From Candidatus Bathyarchaeota archaeon (lineage in GTDB: Archaea > Thermoproteota > Bathyarchaeia > Bathyarchaeales > Bathycorpusculaceae), in assembly GCA_026014585.1 (NCBI GenBank), contig JAOZIA010000019.1, forward strand, positions 30,680 through 94,679: a DNA stretch of 64,000 bases. Direction: 5' to 3'. Position numbers and translations under genes: made by a program. This document shows positions 42,786 to 50,380 of this stretch, one piece after another; within the stretch, counting starts at the first letter, position 1, and each line of letters opens with the position of its first letter. The notes under the pieces were generated by a model. It worked only from the letters and a program-made list of their open reading frames with translations. It ran no database searches and was not told the origin of the DNA.

Positions 42786-43832
42786 CTACTTCTTCTCTTT
42801 CTTTAACAGAAGACCAGCGTTTCTCCATTGATCCAGTGCTAACGATAAGTGTCCTGATGGATTGCCGTAAAGCGAATAAAAAATGTAACAGAGGTAAGTG
42901 CACTGGTCACATTTGTTGTATGTTTTTTGCAGTTGCTTAAACTCTGGACTTTTGTATTTCTCTGACAAATCAAAAATTGAGCAGGCAAAGTTTTGATTGT
43001 GGCACCCGCTGATTCTTCCTAAATGGTCTACGACAAGGAAATTGTTAAGGGCGTGACAGTCCCAGTCCCGTTTGTTATTTTGATAGAGGCTTTGCATGAT
43101 TTTAAGAAGTTTAGTTGTCATCAAAATTTTGTGGTTTGTCTTTTTCATTTCGATGAGTTGGTCACAAAGTTTCACCATTGCTTCATTGTCAGTGATGACG
43201 AATTTGTCGTTTGCTTTGCCTATTCTGAAAAGCTGGTTGGGGTCAGTTGATTTGTCGTAGCTGTAGAGGCAGTACCAGACAGGAATGCCTTTGCTTGTGA
43301 AATGGTTAGTTATGTCCACAATCTCGTACAGGTTCATTTGTGAAATCGTGGGGGTAACGCTGACTTTTATGCCTGCATTGTGAAGTTTATCCACAGCTTC
43401 AGTTGCTTTTTTCCAAGCTCCAGGCACAGACTTGATGAAATCATTCTTTTCAGGGTCTAAACTATCGATGGATATTGCTACAAAATCCACGTTTTTTAGC
43501 AAATCCATTTTTTTAGCCGCCATGCTGCCGTTATCGTAAACTGTGGTTACGAAAAGTTTTGAAGCGTGATCTAAAATTTCGCCGATGTCATCCCGCAATA
43601 AGGGGTCTCCGCCGGAAATCACCAGTTCAACAATTCCTACTTTGTGCAGGATGTCTAAGCCTTTCTTTATTTCTTCAGTTGATAATTCGTTTTTGTCTTG
43701 TTCTTTCCAAACGTTGCAGCCGACACATCGGTAATTGCATTTTCGTGTTATAAGCCATTGTGCATGATGTGGCCTGCCACGCATAAGTGAACGTGCTGCT
43801 ATTGCAGCTGTTTTCTTTATTCCTGGACTCAA
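42786..43832 (-). CDS. Radical SAM protein with C-terminal cysteines (SPASM-like)
   Basis: 348-residue enzyme that uses a [4Fe-4S] cluster and SAM. The cluster motif is CNYRCVGC (C-x3-C-x2-C, about residues 31-38), followed by ELVISGGDPLLRDD for SAM binding. Several C-terminal Cys (SGCHNQNFAC, CDQCTYLC) could bind an auxiliary cluster. Relatives include MoaA/HpnH-like and peptide-modifying enzymes; the substrate is unknown. It is convergent with the glycosyltransferase group. TTG 43832 is used as start; ATG 43784 is a shorter alternative that still keeps the motif. Confidence 0.85.
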   Translation of the reverse strand: MSPGIKKTAAIAARSLMRGRPHHAQWLITRKCNYRCVGCNVWKEQDKNELSTEEIKKGLDILHKVGIVELVISGGDPLLRDDIGEILDHASKLFVTTVYDNGSMAAKKMDLLKNVDFVAISIDSLDPEKNDFIKSVPGAWKKATEAVDKLHNAGIKVSVTPTISQMNLYEIVDITNHFTSKGIPVWYCLYSYDKSTDPNQLFRIGKANDKFVITDNEAMVKLCDQLIEMKKTNHKILMTTKLLKIMQSLYQNNKRDWDCHALNNFLVVDHLGRISGCHNQNFACSIFDLSEKYKSPEFKQLQKTYNKCDQCTYLCYIFYSLYGNPSGHLSLALDQWRNAGLLLKKEKK

Positions 43833-43925
43833 ATAAAGTCACGCTGTAAATTTATTAACTGTGAAAGTAACCAGATAGACCTATAAAAGCATACAGGACT
43901 TTCTCTATAGTTTAGGGTTATCTCT

Positions 43926-44579
43926 TTGACATTTGAAGAAACCTACTTTGACAAACAAAAATACACAAAAAAAGAACAATTAGTCAAAAGACACGTTCTT
44001 TCAGTTCTAAAATGGGCTTCCAAAATTTCAAAAGAAAACCTGCTATGCGGCAAAGGAAAACGAGCGCTGGACGTGGGCTGCGCGTACGGTTACACCAGTC
44101 AAGTTTTAACCATGCTTGGGTATGAAACTTGTGCATTGGATGTTTCAACGTGGGGAGTTCGTCAAGCAAAAAAAGGGCGCGGCGGAGAGTTTTTGGTCTG
44201 TGACGCCCAGACGGAGTTACCTTTTGAGGTTGACACATTTGATTTAGTGGCTTGCTTTGATGTGCTGGAGCATTTGGTGAATCCTGAATTGGCTCTCAAA
44301 AGCATGTTCAATGTTTGCGGGGGCGTCATGATTTGCACAACCCCCAACAGTAAGGTGGAGAAACCCATACGAAAACTCACAGGCGACTACGATGAAACTC
44401 CCATTAACGTAAAGCCTCCCAAAGAATGGGAAAACCGAATAAAGCAAAACCTGAACTGCTCCTTGCTAAGGGTTGAGGCGTTTCATGACTTCGCTGGGGC
44501 TGTTTTGGGAAAACCGTTTTTTAAGTCTGTGTGTATTCCAAGTTATGGTTTAACAGTTCGGATAGCCATAAAAAAGTAG
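43926..44579 (+). CDS. Class I SAM-dependent methyltransferase
   Basis: 217-residue soluble enzyme. Motif I ALDVGCAYGYTSQVL (about residues 47-61), the acidic ALDVSTWG, and LVACFDVLEHLVNPELALKS as motif post-II. This matches small-molecule or sugar methyltransferases found in glycan clusters. TTG 43926 has only a weak ribosome binding site. Next to two GT2 genes, so glycan methylation is plausible. Confidence 0.85.
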   Translation: MTFEETYFDKQKYTKKEQLVKRHVLSVLKWASKISKENLLCGKGKRALDVGCAYGYTSQVLTMLGYETCALDVSTWGVRQAKKGRGGEFLVCDAQTELPFEVDTFDLVACFDVLEHLVNPELALKSMFNVCGGVMICTTPNSKVEKPIRKLTGDYDETPINVKPPKEWENRIKQNLNCSLLRVEAFHDFAGAVLGKPFFKSVCIPSYGLTVRIAIKK

Positions 44580-44590
44580 AGCAGGGGTGC

Positions 44591-45328
44591 ATGATGGGCG
44601 AAATTGACGTGGTGATGATAACCAAAAACAGCCAAAGAATGCTAAGGCAATGCATAGACTCCATCTATGCCAATGTCCCCGTCAGTCGCCTAATTGTGGT
44701 GGATGGGTACTCAACAGACCAAACCCTGCAAATCCTTGACGCCTTCAACAAAAAATATGGTAACGTCAAAATCATCAGCGACAGCGGCAACCGCGCCACG
44801 GCAAGACAACAGGGCATAGCGGCGGTGGAGTCAGAGTGGTTTTTGTTTGTGGACAGCGACGTAGTGCTATGCAAGGACTGGTACAGTAAAGCCCTGCGTT
44901 ATGTTAAGCCTGATGTTGGAGCGGTTTGGGGCATTGAGGTTTGGTCAACATTGGGCAATACGAGTACGCTTAAGCTGTTTTTGGTTGTTACCCGTAAAAT
45001 CTTCACGGTTCGCGGCGGAACACATGACACTCTGGTTCGAACGTCGGTTATCAAAGACATCAAAATCCCAACGGACCTACACGTTTTCGAAGACGCCTAC
45101 ATCAAAGATTACATAGAACGCAAAGGCTTCAAAGTCGTAGCCTGTTATGTGCCCTTCTGCATCCATTACCGCCCTGCATCAGTTTGGACGCTGAAAGGTA
45201 GCTTAGGTTTAATTGCGGAATCTTTGCGGCTTGGCAGTTTCCGTCTGGTTGCCCCGCTGATTTTGGCGTATGGCTTCTACACGGTATATTCCGCTTACCA
45301 GTTGATGCCCAAGAAAAAACCCGCATAG
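44591..45328 (+). CDS. GT2 family glycosyltransferase, tandem copy 1
   Basis: 245-residue GT-A enzyme with a C-terminal membrane-associated segment. Motifs: VVMITKNSQRMLRQCIDSIY at the N-terminus, VDGYSTDQTL, and the metal site VDSDVVLCKDW; then a conserved RGGTHDTLVR. ATG 44591 (or 44594) has AGGGG just upstream; the reading frame extends further into the previous gene but without support. It is a paralogue of the gene that follows. Confidence 0.85.
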   Translation: MMGEIDVVMITKNSQRMLRQCIDSIYANVPVSRLIVVDGYSTDQTLQILDAFNKKYGNVKIISDSGNRATARQQGIAAVESEWFLFVDSDVVLCKDWYSKALRYVKPDVGAVWGIEVWSTLGNTSTLKLFLVVTRKIFTVRGGTHDTLVRTSVIKDIKIPTDLHVFEDAYIKDYIERKGFKVVACYVPFCIHYRPASVWTLKGSLGLIAESLRLGSFRLVAPLILAYGFYTVYSAYQLMPKKKPA

Positions 45329-45407
45329 AAACCACAAATAAATCATGTTTTTTAATCTCAAGCGTTCATATAGGAAACATTTAACCGATGGCGCATGAGG
45401 CAAACTG

Positions 45408-46163
45408 ATGAACCAAATCGACGTTGTGTTGCTAACCAAAAACAGTCAGCACCTGTTAAAGCGATGCTTAACCTCAGTTTTCCAAAATGTGCCCATAAGA
45501 AACCTCATAGTCATTGACGGCTACTCAACAGACAACACCGTTAATATTCTTCTGAAATTTAAACGCAAATTCGGCAACGTCCGTATATTCCAAATGCACG
45601 GAACCCGAGCCAAAGCCCGAGAGGAAGGCATACGCCGAGTTAGCACGGAGTGGTTTTTGTTTGTGGACAGCGACGCTGTTTTGTGTCGTGACTGGTACAG
45701 CAAAGCCAAGCAAAACATGACCGAAGGCGTGGGCGCGGTTTGGGGCTTAAATTTTGATGTTATCCCAAATGTGAAAGAAAAATGGTTTGTGCTTTTTCAG
45801 AGCCTGCTCGCGCGGCAATGCTTCCACTTACGAGGCGGCACCCATGACACGCTCATCCGAAAAAAAGCCGTCGAAGATATGCAAATCCCAGAAGAACTAC
45901 ACGCATATGAGGACCATTACATTCTCAAATACATCCGCCAAAAAGGCTACAAAGTCTGTGTCGGAGACGAAATCTATTGTCTCCACTACAAGCCCCCCAC
46001 AAATTGGAGCGCGCAAAACGCCATCGACCAAGCTATCGTCGAATTCAAATGCGGCTGGATTTATAGTCACATGTTCTGGTACAGCTTCTTTTATCCCGTT
46101 TTCATGTTTTACTGGATGCTACAGGTGCCACTGAGCGGGTTTGGCGGAAAACTAAAACCCTAA
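45408..46163 (+). CDS. GT2 family glycosyltransferase, tandem copy 2
   Basis: 251-residue paralogue of the upstream gene, sharing nearly identical blocks: VVLLTKNSQHLLKRCLTSVF, VIDGYSTDNTV, STEWFLFVDSDAVLCRDWYS and LRGGTHDTLIRKKAVEDMQI. This indicates a tandem duplication followed by divergence. The short spacer of about 80 nt with an ATAGGAAACATTTAACC element suggests its own promoter. The two enzymes may add successive sugars to the same glycan. Confidence 0.86.
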   Translation: MNQIDVVLLTKNSQHLLKRCLTSVFQNVPIRNLIVIDGYSTDNTVNILLKFKRKFGNVRIFQMHGTRAKAREEGIRRVSTEWFLFVDSDAVLCRDWYSKAKQNMTEGVGAVWGLNFDVIPNVKEKWFVLFQSLLARQCFHLRGGTHDTLIRKKAVEDMQIPEELHAYEDHYILKYIRQKGYKVCVGDEIYCLHYKPPTNWSAQNAIDQAIVEFKCGWIYSHMFWYSFFYPVFMFYWMLQVPLSGFGGKLKP

Positions 46164-46174
46164 CCGCAAAATTG

Positions 46175-46783
46175 CTATTTGTCTGCGCATTTATCTCCAA
46201 GTGGGCATTCAGCGCTTCGGTGTTTCTTGTAGTACCCCAAGTTTAGCCGTACCAACTGAGACTCATACTGCTCAATGTCTTTTGGGTCTAAACCGATTTT
46301 CTGTGCCATCATAACTGCAATTGTAGAAGGTTTAGGTTTTGCCTTCTCCCAGATACCCCGCAGTTCCCTTAAGAAAATATTCACTCCCACGGGGCCAACA
46401 CCCTTGAACTCCAACAAGCACTTTTCCAACTCATCTGGGCTGCTGGCTGCTTGGTGCAGATTTTCAAGGTTACCATACTTTTCCTTGAGCATTTTTGTGA
46501 TTCCCAACAGGTTTGTGGCTGTTGAAAAATCATACCTTGCATATCCGCCCTCATCCAAAACCTCAACCAGTCGGTTCCAACCCGCCTGCAAGATCGCGTC
46601 AGGACTTGTTAGTTCTTCTTGTTCAAAGCAGAAGTATGTTTGTTTGGCGGTTTCGGCGGAGATTCTTTTGGCAAAAAGGATGGATGCTAAGAACCATTTG
46701 AATCTGTCTTCAGGCAAGGACAGGTTGAGGTCGAGCTCTTCTGAGTAGCTTTGAAGTTTAGAAAGAGCGTCCTTCACACTCAT
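46175..46783 (-). CDS. HhH-GPD-like protein (endonuclease III relative)
   Basis: 202-residue protein with a helix-hairpin-helix, LLEFKGVGPVGVNIFLREL (about residues 125-143), as in DNA glycosylases, and a C-terminal CPLGDKC reminiscent of a reduced iron-sulfur loop. The catalytic Lys and the typical LPGVGxKTA of Nth are not evident, so it may bind DNA without lyase activity. ATG 46783 is preferred over TTG 46795. Confidence 0.65.
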   Translation of the reverse strand: MSVKDALSKLQSYSEELDLNLSLPEDRFKWFLASILFAKRISAETAKQTYFCFEQEELTSPDAILQAGWNRLVEVLDEGGYARYDFSTATNLLGITKMLKEKYGNLENLHQAASSPDELEKCLLEFKGVGPVGVNIFLRELRGIWEKAKPKPSTIAVMMAQKIGLDPKDIEQYESQLVRLNLGYYKKHRSAECPLGDKCADK

Positions 46784-46829
46784 GAAGTATCCCAATAAAG
46801 AAAATGGGCGTTCTTGCTTAAAACTCGAT

Positions 46830-47837
46830 TTAGCGTGCGAGTGCTATCCAGAGATGGTCACTGACTGGTCTTGGCAGCATCTCCACCGAATCATCCTTCT
46901 TTATAAGAAGACGTTTTGTTGGGTTAGGGTTGAACTCGCCGATTACATCCGCATAAATATGCTGCTCTGCCAAATCATCAATTATTTTTTTGGTGGACTC
47001 GGGTTCAGCGGCAATTAACAGGGCACCAGAACTAATCAGTTGCAAGGGGTCGATTTCGAAGAATCGGCAGATTTTGGCTGTTTCTGGCTCGATGGTGATT
47101 TTTTCCTCAAAAACTCTTGCGCCTAAGCCTGCAGCGTCTGCCATCTCATGAATGCCGTTGAGGATTCCGCCCTCTGTTGGGTCATGCATGGCGTGCACTC
47201 CGCCTGCTCGGTAGGCGGTTAGGGCGTCTTTGACTATGCTGATTTGCCCAAAAAAGCCCTTAGCACACTCCAGCAGTGCAGGGTTGAAAACTTTGGACAG
47301 TTGCGCTTCGCGGTCACTGGCAAGGATTGCGGTGCCTTCGATGCCTGCGCTTTTGGTGAGGATGATTTGGTCACCAGGTTTTGCTCCTGCCGCCGTTACG
47401 TAGTTGCCTTTTTCGGTTAATCCCATGATGCAGCCTACAACAATCGGGTTAGCCAGCCCTGGCGTGGTTTCGCAGTGTCCCCCCACAATCGCGATGCCCA
47501 GTTCCTTGGCGGCTGTGTGTATTTGGGTGCTGATGGTTTCAATTATTTTGCTGTCCGAGTTAGCTGGCAGCATAATGGTTGAGAAGAAAAATGCTGGTTC
47601 TACCCCAAAAGTTGCAACGTCGTTGGCGTTTATGTTTATGGCTTCCCAGCCGATGCGTTCTACTGCGCCCGTGATTGGGTCCATGCTGACAATAGCGTTT
47701 TTGTTGCCAAAATCCAAAACTGCTCCGTCCACGCCTGCGGTGGGTCCAAGCAGAACTTCGCTGCGGTTTGCTCCAAGGTGTTTGAATACGACTTCTTTGA
47801 GAATGTCGATGGGGATTTTTCCAGGAGGCAGCTTCAT
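46830..47837 (-). CDS. AIR synthase-related protein, HypE-like paralogue
   Basis: 335-residue PurM/HypE-superfamily ATP-binding protein: VSMDPITGAVERIGWEAINI, NANDVATFGVEPAFFFSTIM, GIAIVGGHCETTPGL and HDPTEGGILNGIHEMADAAG. It resembles HypE but lacks the C-terminal PRxC needed for cyanide-group synthesis on HypE, unlike the true HypE at 60.1-61.1 kb. The role is unknown. It follows the ECF transporter gene by 20 nt on the same strand, so the two are probably co-transcribed. Confidence 0.85.
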   Translation of the reverse strand: MKLPPGKIPIDILKEVVFKHLGANRSEVLLGPTAGVDGAVLDFGNKNAIVSMDPITGAVERIGWEAININANDVATFGVEPAFFFSTIMLPANSDSKIIETISTQIHTAAKELGIAIVGGHCETTPGLANPIVVGCIMGLTEKGNYVTAAGAKPGDQIILTKSAGIEGTAILASDREAQLSKVFNPALLECAKGFFGQISIVKDALTAYRAGGVHAMHDPTEGGILNGIHEMADAAGLGARVFEEKITIEPETAKICRFFEIDPLQLISSGALLIAAEPESTKKIIDDLAEQHIYADVIGEFNPNPTKRLLIKKDDSVEMLPRPVSDHLWIALAR

Positions 47838-47857
47838 AGGCTAAACATCTATGCAAT

Positions 47858-48394
47858 CTAGCTTTTAAGTTGTGGGAAAACCCGCTGCACCGCATGTACG
47901 ATTGGAATGGCAATGATTAAACCCACTGCCATTTGGCCCAGATTTATGGGAACTTCTGCTAAGGCAGCGGCGAGAGGGTAACCTAAAATGAATTGTTCAT
48001 AGAGGAAATAACCCAAAACCATTTCTAACCCGCCAATAACAACCGCAATAACGGCGCGTACTGTTGAGTTTTTGATGATTTTTTTCAGTTTAATGTTAAG
48101 TGAACCAACTATGGCTCCTTCTAATCCTTTAATTATTAGGGTGCCTGGTGCAAATACGCCAAAGCCTAGGTACATGTCGGATAATGCGGCTCCTATTCCG
48201 CCTGAGAGTGCACCTGTGAATGGTCCAAAGAGTAGGGCGGCGATGTAGATGGTTGTTTCTCCTACGTTGAAGTAGCCGCCTGTGGCTGGTATTGGGATGG
48301 GTGGGATTTGGGATGAGATGACGAAGACGAGGGCGGCGAAGAGTGCAGATAGTGTTAGTTTGGTTGTGGTTCGTATTATGTGGTGTTGGTTCGT
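47858..48394 (-). CDS. ECF transporter substrate-binding (S) component, probable ACG start
   Basis: Membrane protein that binds a vitamin or related small molecule for uptake with the shared ECF energy module. Five to six membrane segments; the family block PATGGYFNVGETTIYIAALL and GPFTGALSGGIGAALSDMYL with TLIIKGLEGAIVG match the riboflavin-type S family (PF07155). The first common start in frame, ATG 48175, would delete that block. An in-frame TGA (48401-48403) closes the frame upstream and is itself part of the ribosome binding site AAGGTGA; AAAAAC then leads to ACG 48392-48394. The product is 178 residues. An inverted repeat lies 27-48 nt upstream. The substrate is not determined. Confidence 0.82.
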   Translation of the reverse strand, partial: TNQHHIIRTTTKLTLSALFAALVFVISSQIPPIPIPATGGYFNVGETTIYIAALLFGPFTGALSGGIGAALSDMYLGFGVFAPGTLIIKGLEGAIVGSLNIKLKKIIKNSTVRAVIAVVIGGLEMVLGYFLYEQFILGYPLAAALAEVPINLGQMAVGLIIAIPIVHAVQRVFPQLKS

Positions 48395-48420
48395 GTTTTT
48401 TCACCTTATTCAAATGTGTA

Positions 48421-48442
48421 TAGTATAGTTGTGGCTATACTA
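48421..48442. promoter_or_regulatory. Inverted repeat (operator-like) before the ECF S component
   Basis: TAGTATAG-6 nt-CTATACTA, perfect 8-bp arms. It covers the likely TATA region of the leftward transporter gene. A related AGTATA-CTC-TATACT repeat stands before the thrC-like gene at 49892-49906. Confidence 0.65.
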
Positions 48443-48461
48443 ATAAGTTTTATTCACTCAT

Positions 48462-49871
48462 TCAATCTACAAAAAGCAAATTAATATCATCAAACGCTGC
48501 CAAAACCTTCCTACCCCGCTCCGTAATCCTAAAAAACCTTTTACCCTCAAACTCATAACCCACCACCAAACCCTTCTCCGACAACTCATTAAGATGCTGA
48601 TACACCGCTCCCCGAGTCATAATCTTACCCAACTGCTTCCACAAATCATAACCATAACTATCTTTTTCATTTAAAATCTTGAGAATCTTCTGCTTAGTAC
48701 TAACAGCAAGCCCCAAACCCGCAGTTTTCTGTTTTTTTGTTAGCGCCTGAAGTACATCAGTTGCTTTAAGCCCGCTTCCAGTGATAAGACACATAACACT
48801 TTGGTCTCTGGAGATTTGAGTGGTGAGTTTTGGTAATGCTGCCACGGCGGCTGAGCTTGCAGGTTCAGCAAAGACGCCTTCCAGTTTGGCGATTTGCATT
48901 TCAGCAGTTAATATTTCAGCGTCTGAAACTGTTAACGCCAATCCATTTGACTCTTGGATAGCCCGTTTTGCCAATTCGTTTTGCAGAGGTTGACCAACCA
49001 AAATTGCCAGTGCCCTTGTTGAGGTGTTGCAAATTTTTGAGGACAACTGTTCTGTCAATTCGTTAACTATAGGTGCGCAGCCATCCGTTTGAACACCAAC
49101 CATCCGCGGCAGTTTGCTGGTTAACCCAAGTTCTTTAAGTTCTCTAAAGCCTTTCCAAAGAGAATAGATGCTCCCGCCGCTACCCATCGAAACAATAACC
49201 CAGTCAGGCACTGAAGCTTGCTCAAAAACCTCGTATGAAATTGTTTTTTGTGCTTCAACCACAAGAGGATTAAGTTCAGCTGTAGCTTGATACCACCCTG
49301 TTTCTAATGCTAAGGCAGATGCTTTATTGATAGAGTCATCTACAATGTTTCCTGATTCCTCAATAACTGCATCATAAGCAATCATCTGCGCCAATTTTCC
49401 AACATCAACAACTTTGGGAACCAAAACATGGCAAATCAATCCCGCTTTTGCAGTGTAAGCAGCCAATGAAGCCCCCATATTTCCGTTGCTGGCACAAACA
49501 AGAGTTTCAGCTTGCTGGTCAATAGCGTTAGATGTGAGGAGCGCTGCGGCGCGGTCTCGGTAACTGTTTGTTGGGTTTCTTGTTTCATCTTTAAGGTAGA
49601 GGTTTCTTAGACCCAGTGTTTTGGATAATCTGTTTGCTTTATGAAGCGGTGTTCCGCCTTCCCCTAAACTAACCATGCTCTGCACTGGCGGAAGTAACTG
49701 CTTATATCTCCAAAAACTAAACACGCCAGAAAACGTTATTTTCGTCTTTGGTGTATCAGCATGGTATTCCAATATTGAGCTGCATTTGTCGCAGATGCTC
49801 TTTAGAGGCTGAATTGGATATTCTGTTTTGCAGTTTATGCATTGCAGTTTGCTTTCAGAGTTTTGGGGCAT
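48462..49871 (-). CDS. thrC: Threonine synthase-like PLP enzyme fused to a PadR-type winged helix
   Basis: 469 residues in three parts. An N-terminal zinc ribbon (CINC ... CDKC, residues about 11-34) and a fold-II PLP domain with the cofactor Lys region NPTNSYRDRAAALLTSNAI, SNGNMGASLAAYTA and the Gly loop SMGSGGS match archaeal threonine synthases. The usual NPTGSFKDR is NPTNSYRDR here, so the PLP Lys is replaced by Arg in the standard place and activity may be altered. From about residue 395 a winged helix, ILKILNEKDSYGYDLWKQLG and TRGAVYQHLNELSEKGLV, resembles PadR regulators. The fusion suggests a ligand-responsive regulator or moonlighting enzyme. ATG 49871 has GAGGAG 7 nt upstream. An inverted repeat overlaps its promoter. 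Confidence 0.85.
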   Translation of the reverse strand: MPQNSESKLQCINCKTEYPIQPLKSICDKCSSILEYHADTPKTKITFSGVFSFWRYKQLLPPVQSMVSLGEGGTPLHKANRLSKTLGLRNLYLKDETRNPTNSYRDRAAALLTSNAIDQQAETLVCASNGNMGASLAAYTAKAGLICHVLVPKVVDVGKLAQMIAYDAVIEESGNIVDDSINKASALALETGWYQATAELNPLVVEAQKTISYEVFEQASVPDWVIVSMGSGGSIYSLWKGFRELKELGLTSKLPRMVGVQTDGCAPIVNELTEQLSSKICNTSTRALAILVGQPLQNELAKRAIQESNGLALTVSDAEILTAEMQIAKLEGVFAEPASSAAVAALPKLTTQISRDQSVMCLITGSGLKATDVLQALTKKQKTAGLGLAVSTKQKILKILNEKDSYGYDLWKQLGKIMTRGAVYQHLNELSEKGLVVGYEFEGKRFFRITERGRKVLAAFDDINLLFVD

Positions 49872-49891
49872 CTTTGACTCCTCTCAATATT

Positions 49892-49906
49892 AGTATACTC
49901 TATACT
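49892..49906. promoter_or_regulatory. Inverted repeat (operator-like) before the thrC-like fusion gene
   Basis: AGTATA-CTC-TATACT, 21-35 nt upstream of ATG 49871, overlapping the expected promoter. Half-sites match those of 48421-48442. Confidence 0.6.
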
Positions 49907-50101
49907 TTCTCTTTTTTCTGCTTACTGGGCTTGACAATAATGGATTTGCGGAGCATATTTAAAGTTGGGCAATAATTTAGCGATGTCTCCCATAAGTAAA
50001 CTTGACTTTAGGTTCAGTTTGTCTGTAAATAACAAATAATTAAAATAAGGCTTCAATGCTTATGTAGCCAAACAACAACTTAGAGAACAGGGAACAGCAA
50101 A

Positions 50102-50299
50102 ATGAGTGCTCATTCAGACCACTATTGGGTTTCACTTGCCGAGAAATTCTTCGGATTCCTACTCCTAATCATTGGAATAATAATGATTTACTTCACTGCA
50201 ACAACCGAGCTGGGTCAAGTAACATGGATTTTTGCCCTGCTAAGCATTGTACTTCTCGGATTGGGTGTATTTCTAATTTTGGCAAAACCGCCAGAATAA
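50102..50299 (+). CDS. Small two-helix membrane protein
   Basis: 65-residue protein with two membrane helices (about residues 15-32 and 40-58) joined by a short loop TATTELGQVTW. A GGGAAC ribosome binding site precedes the ATG. Similar small membrane proteins are frequent and uncharacterised in archaea; no function can be assigned. It stands alone between the thrC-like gene and infB. Confidence 0.65.
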   Translation: MSAHSDHYWVSLAEKFFGFLLLIIGIIMIYFTATTELGQVTWIFALLSIVLLGLGVFLILAKPPE

Positions 50300-50380
50300 C
50301 CATCCTTTCACCCAATAATTTTTAACAGCATTTATTAAACAATCAACACATTTTTTAGCATGATAAACGGGGGCAAACCT

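Noticed and set aside
48129..48413. Minus-strand frame of 94 codons rich in Arg, His, Thr and Pro
   Set aside because: It is a shifted-frame reading of the ECF S component, whose true frame extends through this region from the ACG start.
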